The notes beneath the pieces are model-generated. The model saw nothing but the letters and a program-made list of their open reading frames with translations, was not told the origin of the DNA and searched no databases. This document shows positions 6,676 to 13,294 of a stretch of 14,585 bases of DNA, piece after piece. Numbering within the stretch: the first letter of the stretch is position 1; each line of letters begins with the position of its first letter. A program made the position numbers and the translations under genes. Source of the DNA: an uncultured Clostridia bacterium (lineage in GTDB: Bacteria > Bacillota > Clostridia > TANB77 > CAG-508); the NCBI GenBank assembly GCA_934162615.1, contig CAKPJK010000031.1:1-14585 (forward strand), given 5' to 3'.

Positions 6676-7224
6676 TTATTTAGCCATCCATTTGAGTACA
6701 GTTCTTAATAATACATTTGCCGTGGTACTCCGTACAACTGTTACATTATCTGGAATGTTTTTTAATACTACGCTATTTGCACCTATTTTTACGTTATTAC
6801 CAATCTTTATTGGTCCCAAAACTTTTGCTCCAGAACCTACCATCACATTATTTCCAATATCAGGGTGTCTTTTATATTTATCCTTTCCGGTTCCTCCTAG
6901 TGTACTATTATGATATATTGTACAGTCATTTCCTATTGTTGCGGTTTCTCCTATTACAACTCCCATTCCATGATCAATTAAAAGCCTTCTTCCAATTTTT
7001 GCACCTGGATGTATTTCTATTCCTGTAATATGCCTTGCAATTTGAGATATCAGTCTTGCTAAAAAATATAGTCTTTTGTTATATAAAAAGTGTGCGATTC
7101 TATGGAAAAATATAGCATGAAAACCTGGATACAATATTATTGCTTCAAATACATTTCTACACGCTGGGTCTTTTTCTTTTATATTTTTTGCGTCTTCATA
7201 TAGACTTTTTATTATTTTTTTCAT
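6676..7224 (-). CDS. cysE: Serine O-acetyltransferase (CysE/EpsC type), C-terminus possibly frameshifted
   Basis: CysE transfers acetyl from acetyl-CoA to L-serine, giving O-acetylserine for cysteine synthesis. The 182-aa protein is the short form seen in Firmicutes: a helical N-terminal region (1-65, with DPACRNVFEAIILYPGFHAI) then left-handed beta-helix hexapeptide repeats (about 66-160). Catalytic D84-H85 (LLIDHGMG), GETATIG, LGGTGKDKYKRHPDIG (with H120) and AKVLGPIKIG are all present. The end is odd: homologues have TVVG(V/N)PA, while here it reads TVVRSTTAN. GGA-GTA-CCA (Gly-Val-Pro) is present in the +1 frame immediately after the Val codon (complement of 6723-6731), suggesting a small indel pair or a frameshift. 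The ribosome binding site AGGTGAT precedes the ATG by 4 bases. No T-box leader is visible upstream. Confidence 0.92.
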   Translation of the reverse strand: MKKIIKSLYEDAKNIKEKDPACRNVFEAIILYPGFHAIFFHRIAHFLYNKRLYFLARLISQIARHITGIEIHPGAKIGRRLLIDHGMGVVIGETATIGNDCTIYHNSTLGGTGKDKYKRHPDIGNNVMVGSGAKVLGPIKIGNNVKIGANSVVLKNIPDNVTVVRSTTANVLLRTVLKWMAK

Positions 7225-7255
7225 TTACATCACCTATCATATTGTATGATGCCTC

Positions 7256-7300
7256 TTTGGGGACGGTTCTGTTTGAGACATAGGTTTCAAATGGGACATT
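7256..7300. repeat. GGGGAC-type palindromic repeat between cysE and the CAP gene
   Basis: The stretch opens TTTGGGGACGGTTCTG and ends AAATGGGACA. Inside, TTTGAGAC (7272-7279) pairs with GTTTCAAA (7284-7291) with one G/T wobble around ATAG. GGGGACGGTTCT-type palindromes are, to my recollection, widespread dispersed repeats in Clostridia; related GGGAC units occur at 2983-3046 and 8123-8152. It fills most of the gap and has no T-run, so it is not an obvious terminator. Confidence 0.6.
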
Positions 7301-7302
7301 TA

Positions 7303-8064
7303 TTATTTTCCTATGAAAATTTGTACATATACCTTCCCATATTTGTTACTTTTAACAACTCCTATACCTGTATAGTTAAAAGAAGAATTTAAAATATTCG
7401 CCTTATGTCCAGATGAATTCATCCAGGTTGTAACTGCTGCACTATTACTTGAATTTCCTGCAATATTTTCACCTGCAGTTTTATATGATACTTTAAAACT
7501 ATTTAACATATCAAATGGAGAACCATAAGTTGGTGAATTATGTGAGAAGTAATTATTGTCTACCATATCTTTTGCTTTGATTCTTGCAACATTTAAAACT
7601 TCAGAATCCATTTTCAATGCAGTTAATCCATTATTAGTTCTTTGTTTGTTTATTAAATCAAAAACTTCCTTTTCATCACTACTCATTGTACTTGTGTTTG
7701 ATGTGCTTCCTGAACTTGTGCTTCCTGATGTTGTTCCTCCGCTAGAATTTGGATAAATTGCTTTTACATATTTTTTGCTTACTGTTCCTACATAATCACC
7801 TTCAACCTGAACGATATACCAATCCCCGACTCCTGCAAATACTCTTATGTATTCATTTTTCTTGACTGTTGCTACTATGTTGTAATTAACCCCTGGGCCA
7901 CTTCTAACATTTAAAGTTGTTGCTGTTACTAAACCTGTTGAAAAATCAACTTTGTAGTAATGCTGCATTCCAAATGACTGTGTAAATATACATATTACCA
8001 TAACAAACAATATTGCACTGCTTACTTTAAACATTGTTTTCTTTCTTATACTAATAATTTCCAT
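7303..8064 (-). CDS. Secreted SH3-domain plus CAP/SCP-domain protein (YkwD-like)
   Basis: The 253-aa protein is exported: a basic start (RKKTMFK), a hydrophobic signal segment at 14-32, then mature protein. Residues 44-103 form a bacterial SH3 domain (TLNVRSGPGVNYNIVATVKK and YVGTVSKKYVKAI), usually a cell-wall binding module. A Gly/Ser/Thr linker (104-130) leads to a CAP domain (132-253) with the conserved cavity residues H175 (YFSH), E199 (AGENIAG) and H220 (SSGHKANIL). Such proteins occur in Firmicute envelopes and spores; their biochemical role is unsettled. The start is placed at the ATG at 8064, preceded by AAAGGGG with 7-base spacing. An in-frame ATG at 8097 has no ribosome binding site and overlaps the putative -10. 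Palindromic repeats lie on both sides of the gene. Confidence 0.9.
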   Translation of the reverse strand: MEIISIRKKTMFKVSSAILFVMVICIFTQSFGMQHYYKVDFSTGLVTATTLNVRSGPGVNYNIVATVKKNEYIRVFAGVGDWYIVQVEGDYVGTVSKKYVKAIYPNSSGGTTSGSTSSGSTSNTSTMSSDEKEVFDLINKQRTNNGLTALKMDSEVLNVARIKAKDMVDNNYFSHNSPTYGSPFDMLNSFKVSYKTAGENIAGNSSNSAAVTTWMNSSGHKANILNSSFNYTGIGVVKSNKYGKVYVQIFIGK

Positions 8065-8088
8065 ACAACATCCCCTTTCTATATAATG

Positions 8089-8118
8089 TTTATACATATT
8101 GTTTGTCTTTTATGTCAT
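8089..8118 (-). promoter_or_regulatory. Candidate promoter of the SH3-CAP gene
   Basis: On the minus strand ATGACA (complement of 8113-8118), an 18-base spacer and TATAAA (complement of 8089-8094) resemble a sigma-A promoter. Transcription would start near 8082, so the in-frame ATG at 8097 would be excluded and the start at 8064 favoured. Confidence 0.4.
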
Positions 8119-8122
8119 TTTG

Positions 8123-8152
8123 TGTCCTTTTTGGGACAGTTCTATTGGGACA
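8123..8152. repeat. GGGACA palindromic/direct repeat upstream of the SH3-CAP gene
   Basis: TGTCC (8123-8127), five T, then GGGACA (8133-8138) form a small hairpin, and TTGGGACA is repeated directly 14 bases further on (8145-8152). The GGGACAGTTCTATTGGGACA pattern resembles the elements at 7256-7300 and 2983-3046 and looks like a degenerate copy of the same repeat type. Confidence 0.5.
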
Positions 8153-8195
8153 TAACAGTAAAAATAGACATTTTATTTCATTACAGTCTATTCTT

Positions 8196-8693
8196 TTATT
8201 TTTTTCTTACTCCTCCAATGTGTATAAATCTTATTTTTTCATAATTATATTCTGATATTCTTTTATTAAACGAATCAAATGTATGTGAACTAATAAATAC
8301 TTGATTTAAATCTTTGTTCTCTTCTATTTTTACTATGACTAAACTATGTGAAAATTTATTTCCATCAAATGAAAGTTGTGCTATATCTCCTAATTCTATT
8401 TTATCCTGTCCTACTTCATTCCCATATGGACCTACTAATTTATTTTGAGTTAAAAAATTATGTAAGAATTCTACACCACTCCATGATGGTGATTTGTTGT
8501 TTCCGTTAATATAATACCATCCATTTTGTTTTGAATAGTTCATTACTTTTGAGCCTGCATATATGCACTGTGATGCAAAACTTGTACAGTCTCCTCCTAC
8601 ATTATCAAAATTGTAATATTGTGGATTTCTTCCATATGTCCATTTCCTGGCATATTCTATGACATTGTTTCTATTGTAAGGTATTTCTTTCAT
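8196..8693 (-). CDS. Amidase_6-type (NlpC/P60-like) putative amidase without signal peptide
   Basis: The 165-aa protein matches the Amidase_6 domain, a papain-fold family related to NlpC/P60 and CHAP peptidoglycan hydrolases. Visible features: YNRNNVIEYARKWTYGRNPQY at the start, GGDCTSFASQCIYAG with the likely nucleophile C36, a W-rich stretch (NGWYYI, SPSWSGV), and FSHSLVIV with the likely catalytic H116; H137 (SSHTFDS) may be the third residue. The domain fills the protein, with no signal peptide, membrane helix or binding module, which is unusual for a wall hydrolase and raises a cytoplasmic, lysis-dependent or non-classical export role. AAAGGAGG precedes the ATG. Its neighbour at 7303 is also a likely envelope protein. 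The substrate cannot be told from sequence. Confidence 0.85.
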   Translation of the reverse strand: MKEIPYNRNNVIEYARKWTYGRNPQYYNFDNVGGDCTSFASQCIYAGSKVMNYSKQNGWYYINGNNKSPSWSGVEFLHNFLTQNKLVGPYGNEVGQDKIELGDIAQLSFDGNKFSHSLVIVKIEENKDLNQVFISSHTFDSFNKRISEYNYEKIRFIHIGGVRKK

Positions 8694-8744
8694 ATTGCCT
8701 CCTTTATTTTAAAATATTTTTTAACAACAGATGTAAAGCATACA

Positions 8745-8767
8745 TTAATAACTTTTGTTCTTATTAA
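8745..8767. repeat. AT-rich inverted repeat upstream of the amidase gene
   Basis: TTAATAA (8745-8751) and TTATTAA (8761-8767) form a 7-bp dyad around a 9-base spacer. It lies about 50 bp before the amidase start and next to the hairpin at 8803-8823. All bases are A/T in the arms, so it may be chance. Confidence 0.3.
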
Positions 8768-8802
8768 AGCATTTTGAAGTCCACGGCTTTTTGTTCGTGT
8801 GT

Positions 8803-8823
8803 GAAATTTGCAAAGCAAATTTC
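8803..8823. repeat. Perfect 9-bp hairpin in the gap between rusA and the amidase gene
   Basis: GAAATTTGC (8803-8811) and GCAAATTTC (8815-8823) are perfectly complementary around AAA. The preceding stretch, CCACGGCTTTTTGTTCGTGT (8781-8800), is noticeably more GC-rich than its surroundings. Together they look like a dispersed intergenic repeat rather than a terminator, since neither arm is followed by a T-run. No coding capacity was seen here. Confidence 0.6.
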
Positions 8824-8838
8824 TGTGCAATATAACAA

Positions 8839-8867
8839 AAGAATACTAATAGTATTTTAGTATTCTT
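8839..8867 (-). terminator. Terminator overlapping the rusA stop codon
   Basis: AAGAATACTAA (8839-8849) and TTAGTATTCTT (8857-8867) form an 11-bp perfect stem with a 7-base loop. On the minus strand the upstream arm contains the last codons and the TAA of rusA, and the downstream arm runs into TTTTGTTAT. The stem is AT-rich, so termination may be modest. It marks the end of the cof-ampS-nuclease-rusA transcript. Confidence 0.6.
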
Positions 8868-9267
8868 CTATTTTTACATACACTTTATCTTCTATAGCAT
8901 ATTTCTTTTCTACTTCTAATTTTGTAATTTGATTATCATCTTTAAAAGCAAATTTATTCATACTGTCTAAAATTGATTTTACAATGTTGTCTATATCAGG
9001 TTTTTTAGTTGGACTTATATTGTTTTCTAACATTTCGTTTATGTCTGCTTTTTTTGTTGTTTTTGGTATTGAAAAATATGCTATTATACTTACTTTTATT
9101 CTTCCTTCTAAAGCCTTAAATCGTGGATATTTTAGTAAAAAATATTGTTCTACTAATGATTCATAGTCTTTTGTTCTTGTTGGTGTATAAACTACTCCTG
9201 TATATGAGTTTAGCCTTGGTCTTCCTTTTCCTATTACTTTTCCTGGTACTTCAAATTCGTATATCAT
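8857..9267 (-). CDS. rusA: RusA-family Holliday-junction resolvase
   Basis: RusA enzymes are small dimeric, metal-dependent nucleases that resolve four-way DNA junctions; they are mostly found in phages and prophages. At 136 aa this is of usual length. The N-terminus has the family pattern FEVPGKVIGKGRPR. The catalytic aspartates sit in KKPDIDNIVKSILDSMN (D91, D93) and AFKDDNQI (D111, with D110), with the spacing of E. coli RusA D70/D72/D91, and the C-terminal KLEVEKKYA strand follows. The ribosome binding site AAAGGAG lies in the 12-bp gap after the PD-(D/E)XK gene, so the two are almost surely cotranscribed. No phage structural, replication or integrase genes are present nearby, so it is either a remnant or has been adopted for a host or defence role. 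Confidence 0.93.
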   Translation of the reverse strand: MIYEFEVPGKVIGKGRPRLNSYTGVVYTPTRTKDYESLVEQYFLLKYPRFKALEGRIKVSIIAYFSIPKTTKKADINEMLENNISPTKKPDIDNIVKSILDSMNKFAFKDDNQITKLEVEKKYAIEDKVYVKIEEY

Positions 9268-9279
9268 TTTTTTCTCCTT

Positions 9280-10881
9280 TTATAGCAAAACGTAATCTTC
9301 ATCATCTTGTTCTGCCATTTTTTCTTCTAGTATTTGTAGTGGTTTAATATTTTCTTTTATTCTTTGTAAGTCTTTTTCATCTATTACAATTATGTTTCTT
9401 TCATAAATTAGTTGTTTTCGAATTTCTGTTTTAGCTCCTGATGTAACGCCATTTCTGGCAAATAAAATAAATGTATTTACTCCTTTTGCTTCCATTAAAT
9501 ATATCATACTTCTAATTTCTTTTGTTTCTACCGGATTTTTATAATTTTTGCATTCAACTAGTACAATAGTTCCTAGTTTCCATAAAAGGCCATTTTCTGA
9601 TACATTATAACAGCATAAATCAATTTCTTGATTTTCTAGTTTTTTTCTTCTTGCACTTACATTTAGTCCTTTTATACATTCTATAAAATAGTTTGCGATT
9701 TCTTCTAAATGAATACCTTTTTCATAATTTGTGCCTTCTTCTAAATCTTTTATTAAGTTTTTCCATTCTTCATTTTTAAATTGCCTAGTTGTATATCTAT
9801 TTTTAACTTCTTCAGGATATATTTTTGATATCAATTCATATATCATTGGCAAATATGCATATCTATTTTTTACTTGTAATAGTGTATTTCTAGAAATTCC
9901 TATATCTTCTACTCCTTCTAAATATTTTCTTATTTCTTCTATTTTTAAAATCGTTTCTTTTAGAAAGTCGTCTTTATCTATAAATGTTTCTGCTAATATG
10001 TACTCGCAAATTTCTTCTTCTATAAATTTGTGAAATTCTTCTATTATTTTATTCAAATTTTCTTTTGTGTATTCTATTTTTAATGTGGCTAATGCATATA
10101 AAAATACTTCTTCCCATTCTTCATATGTAGTATTTGGCATATAATACTTTCCATATGCATAACATGATTGTTCTATGATACTATTCAAGTCATAGTTTGT
10201 AGGCATTTGTATGTCCCTAAATGATATTTTTTCTAATTCATATGTATTTTGCACATCAATTGGTAGTTTGTATCCTCCTTCTAATAGTGCATACCATCCC
10301 AAATTATTTCTTTCAGGCATTATAGCTAGAATTTTTCTGCCTTTTATATTTTGCAATGCAAATGATTGTAACATTATTTGTTTTCCTGAAAAATATGGTT
10401 GTTCTTTTTCTAGAAATAATTGAATTGCTGAATCTATATATTTTTTCTTATTTTCTTCTGGATTTTTCAAATTATAAAAACACAATAATTCCATATCATC
10501 TATTTGATATTTTACTGTTAACGGATATTTTATTTCATCTTTTTTTACAGTGTTCTCAATATAATATTCTATAAATCTTTGTATGTCGTTTTTTATTGTA
10601 CTTTTTATATGTTTATATATCTCTTTTACACCATTTTTTAATATTATACGATATATTTCTTCTATATTTTGTCTTGTCTGTTTTTCGATTCTTGAGATTT
10701 CTTCTTTGTTGCCTAATATACAATATATTTCTATATCTTCTTTATTTTTTACTTTTTTTATTTTTTCAATTTCTTGATAATAGTTTTCAAACGGATACTT
10801 ATAATTGTTAACTTGCTGAATTGATATTTCATTATTTTCTTTATTTATTTTTGAACATATATATATTAATATTGGCCTCAT
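9280..10881 (-). CDS. Large protein with C-terminal PD-(D/E)XK (Mrr-like) nuclease domain
   Basis: The 533-aa protein ends in a restriction-endonuclease-fold domain (about 385-505): helix with E393 (KGIHLEEIANYFIECI), D421 in NQEIDLCCYN, the E443-x-K445 pair in IVLVECKNYKNPVETKEIRS, then alternating strands FILFARNGVT and NIIVIDEKDL, as in Mrr-type nucleases. The long N-terminal part (1-380) is unfamiliar: it opens with a hydrophobic strand (PILIYICS), is Lys/Glu-rich and mainly helical, and may be a sensor or binding region. I found no helicase, methylase or HEPN motif. It starts at ATG 10881 with AGGAAGG, 10 bp after ampS, and is followed at 12 bp by rusA. A DNA cleavage or repair role, or a defence role, fits the domain and the RusA partner, but is inference. 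Confidence 0.8.
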   Translation of the reverse strand: MRPILIYICSKINKENNEISIQQVNNYKYPFENYYQEIEKIKKVKNKEDIEIYCILGNKEEISRIEKQTRQNIEEIYRIILKNGVKEIYKHIKSTIKNDIQRFIEYYIENTVKKDEIKYPLTVKYQIDDMELLCFYNLKNPEENKKKYIDSAIQLFLEKEQPYFSGKQIMLQSFALQNIKGRKILAIMPERNNLGWYALLEGGYKLPIDVQNTYELEKISFRDIQMPTNYDLNSIIEQSCYAYGKYYMPNTTYEEWEEVFLYALATLKIEYTKENLNKIIEEFHKFIEEEICEYILAETFIDKDDFLKETILKIEEIRKYLEGVEDIGISRNTLLQVKNRYAYLPMIYELISKIYPEEVKNRYTTRQFKNEEWKNLIKDLEEGTNYEKGIHLEEIANYFIECIKGLNVSARRKKLENQEIDLCCYNVSENGLLWKLGTIVLVECKNYKNPVETKEIRSMIYLMEAKGVNTFILFARNGVTSGAKTEIRKQLIYERNIIVIDEKDLQRIKENIKPLQILEEKMAEQDDEDYVLL

Positions 10882-10891
10882 TTCTACCTTC

Positions 10892-12010
10892 CTATATTAA
10901 ATTTTCTGGGTTTAGTACTTGTAATTCTGGTAATACAAATATTCCATCTTTTCTGATTAGGACATCATCAAAATATATTTCTCCTCCGCCATATTCTTTT
11001 CTTTGAATATTTACTATATCCCAATGAATACTTGATCTATTTCCATTGTCACTTTCTTCTAAGGCATCTCCTGGTGTAAAGTGAAAACTTCCTTTTATTT
11101 TTTCGTCAAATAGTGTGTCTCCAATTGGTCTTTCTACATATGGATTTAGTCCAAATGCAAATTCGCCAATATAACGTGCACCATCATCAGTGTCTAATAT
11201 TTTATTTATCATTTCTGTATTATTTGCTGTTGCTTTTACTATTTTTCCATTTTCAAATTCAAATCTTATATTATTAAATGTATATCCATTATATGTTGTT
11301 TCAGTATTGTATGTGATAAATCCATTTACACTTTCTTTTACAGGAGCGGATGCCACTTCTCCGTCTGGAATATTGAATGTTCCCATGTATTTTTCTGCTG
11401 ATATTCCTTTTATGCTAAATGTTAAATCTGTACCAGGTCCTACAATATGTACTTTATCTGTTTTATTCATTAGATCTTTTAAATTATCCATTGCTTTTGA
11501 CATTTTTGAATAGTCTAAATTACATACATTGAAATAAAAATCTTCAAATTCTTCTAATGTCATTTTGCTCATTTGTGCCATCGAATTATTTGGATATCTT
11601 AATATACACCACTTTGTTCTTTTTACTCTTTCTTCAAAGTGTACAGGTACTGTGTAATATTTGTTGTACATATTCATTATTTTGCTATCTATTTTTGATA
11701 GTTCTGATGTGTTTGATGTTGCTCTTATTCCTATATATGCATCCATATCTTTCATTCTTGCTTCATCGTGTTTTCCATATAGTTTGATTTGTTCTTCTGT
11801 TGCGTTTTCTAACATTATCCTTAATAGTTCGTAATTTACTATATTAAAATATGGTTTTGCTTTCATTTGTTCTGCTTGTCTCATAAGTTCTTTCGCTAAT
11901 GGTATCCCGTCTTCTCCTAATACCTCTATTAGTATGTTGTCGTTTTCTTTTAAGTCTATTGAGTATGTTAATAAATTGTGTGCTAATTTTTCTATTCTTA
12001 TATCTTTCAT
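10892..12010 (-). CDS. ampS: M29-family metallo-aminopeptidase
   Basis: M29 (AmpS/thermophilic aminopeptidase) enzymes are cytoplasmic, cocatalytic-metal peptidases that remove N-terminal residues from peptides. The 372-aa protein has the family length and the metal ligands in the expected order: E218 (PDGEVASAP), E283 (YIGEFAFGLNP), H310 (GSFHFTPGDAL), and H329 with D331 (SSIHWDIV). The N-terminal half carries the usual DNILIEVLGEDGIPLAKELM segment. AAAGGAAAAA lies about 10 bases before the ATG. It is 38 bp after the Cof-type gene and 10 bp before the nuclease gene, so it is likely part of the same run. The symbol reflects the family, not proven specificity. Confidence 0.93.
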   Translation of the reverse strand: MKDIRIEKLAHNLLTYSIDLKENDNILIEVLGEDGIPLAKELMRQAEQMKAKPYFNIVNYELLRIMLENATEEQIKLYGKHDEARMKDMDAYIGIRATSNTSELSKIDSKIMNMYNKYYTVPVHFEERVKRTKWCILRYPNNSMAQMSKMTLEEFEDFYFNVCNLDYSKMSKAMDNLKDLMNKTDKVHIVGPGTDLTFSIKGISAEKYMGTFNIPDGEVASAPVKESVNGFITYNTETTYNGYTFNNIRFEFENGKIVKATANNTEMINKILDTDDGARYIGEFAFGLNPYVERPIGDTLFDEKIKGSFHFTPGDALEESDNGNRSSIHWDIVNIQRKEYGGGEIYFDDVLIRKDGIFVLPELQVLNPENLI

Positions 12011-12048
12011 TTTTATTTTTCCTTTCGTTTTTATATTATATAATAAAA

Positions 12049-12837
12049 TTATATCTCAACTAAATATTCTTTTAAAAATTCTAAAACTCCATTTTCATTA
12101 TTTGTTTTAGAAGTAATATAATCTGCTTGTTCTTTAACTTCTGGTAAAGCATTTTTCATAGCAACACCAACACCACATTTTCTAAGCATTTCAACATCAT
12201 TTAATCCATCGCCAAATGCAATAATATTTTCATTTGAAATTTCTTCTAGTTTTGCAACTTCTGTTATTCCCTTATATTTTTCAACACCTTTTTGAGCGAT
12301 TTCTAGCCATTTAACTTCACCAAAACTATCTTGCATAACCTCTACTTTTAAATTAGGAAATTTTTCTGTATATATTTTTAAATATCCTTCTACAAATTCA
12401 TTATTTATAAATGTTACTGATACATGTATTATTTCATCTACATTTTCTAAAAATTCAGTTATATTAACAGTCTGATCATAGTGATGTATCTTATTTCTAT
12501 CACATATATTTATAGTCATAAATTTATCCTTGTCATAATAAGAAGAAATATTTTTAACAGTATCTTTTGACAATGCCTGTGCGTATACTTCTTCCCACTC
12601 TTTGTTTATTCCATTATTTTTAAAAACTGCTGCTCCTGCATCACTAACAATATAGTTTGCAAATTCTGCTCCATCTGTTCCAACAAGAGCTCTATTTAAA
12701 ATTCTACCTGTTGCTATTGTTACAATATGCCCTTGTTCTTTTAATTTTTGTAAATGTGCTTTGGTTGCTTCACTTACTATTCCGTCGCTATTTAATAGTG
12801 TTCCATCTAAATCTAATGCAATTAATTTTTTATCCAT
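12049..12837 (-). CDS. Cof-type HAD-superfamily phosphatase
   Basis: The 262-aa protein is a type IIB HAD hydrolase of the Cof/YidA group, which dephosphorylate sugar phosphates, phosphorylated cofactors and similar small molecules. Motif I is D9-L-D11-G-T (nucleophile and acid/base), motif II T43 in TIATGR, motif III a Lys in GVEKYKGI (K187 or K189), and motif IV GDGLND (209-214), followed by the typical GVGVAMKNALPEVKEQADYIT. Residues from about 85 to 185 form the C2 cap that sets substrate choice, which cannot be read from sequence. The putative ribosome binding site AAGGAAGAAG is rather far from the ATG. It probably heads the run with ampS, the nuclease and rusA; no clear promoter was identified in the 128-bp gap upstream. 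Confidence 0.92.
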   Translation of the reverse strand: MDKKLIALDLDGTLLNSDGIVSEATKAHLQKLKEQGHIVTIATGRILNRALVGTDGAEFANYIVSDAGAAVFKNNGINKEWEEVYAQALSKDTVKNISSYYDKDKFMTINICDRNKIHHYDQTVNITEFLENVDEIIHVSVTFINNEFVEGYLKIYTEKFPNLKVEVMQDSFGEVKWLEIAQKGVEKYKGITEVAKLEEISNENIIAFGDGLNDVEMLRKCGVGVAMKNALPEVKEQADYITSKTNNENGVLEFLKEYLVEI

Positions 12838-12965
12838 TGCAATCTTCTTCCTTTTTTCTGATTTTTATAATTTTATTTTTCCATTTTATCTTATAATTAT
12901 TCTACGATTTTATTTGTCTTTACTTTTTGCCATTTATTGTCTATATTATAAATTTGATTTTTAGA

Positions 12966-13217
12966 TTACAATTCATATATATTGGCTTTTAGAATTATTT
13001 TTTGTATTTTGGTTTTATCATCTAATGAAATATTCCATCTACTTCCTGCAATACTTCTTTTAATTTTGTCTTCTTTAGTAGGAGCTCCTAATAATTTGTT
13101 GAGCTGTTTTTGCAAATTCACTTTGTTTGTATATATTGATAGCATATTTTCACTATATAATACATTTATTGTTGTTTCTGTTTCTGATTTGTTTGGTTCC
13201 TTGTATATTTTTTCCAT
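12966..13217 (-). CDS. Small conserved-looking protein of unknown function
   Basis: I do not recognise a family. The 83-aa protein has no signal peptide or membrane helix. It alternates beta-like stretches (TTINVLYSENMLSIYTNK, RWNISLDDKTKIQKIILKAN) with a helical central part (VNLQKQLNKLLGAPTKEDKI), consistent with a compact alpha/beta domain, and is Lys-rich with a pI likely above neutral. GGGAG lies 7 bases before the ATG. It follows trmL by 77 bp and precedes the Cof-type gene by 128 bp. Coding status rests on its ribosome binding site, a candidate promoter and a composition unlike the antisense ORFs. Confidence 0.62.
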   Translation of the reverse strand: MEKIYKEPNKSETETTINVLYSENMLSIYTNKVNLQKQLNKLLGAPTKEDKIKRSIAGSRWNISLDDKTKIQKIILKANIYEL

Positions 13218-13294
13218 AATTTGCTCCCATTGCTAAAATTTTTATTCTACTTAAGAAAATGCCTTTCGCACATATTCTATATTTTTCTTTTGTT

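Noticed and set aside
7225..7302. T-box or other riboswitch before cysE
   Set aside because: Only 78 bp separate the genes, mostly occupied by the GGGGAC palindrome; no T-box sequence or long leader is present.
8065..8097. Earlier ATG of the SH3-CAP gene at 8097
   Set aside because: No ribosome binding site and it overlaps the putative -10; AAAGGGG before 8064 fits, and the signal peptide then starts sensibly.
8857..10881. Prophage or complete restriction-modification system
   Set aside because: RusA is the only phage-type gene in the window, and no methyltransferase, specificity subunit or helicase gene accompanies the nuclease.
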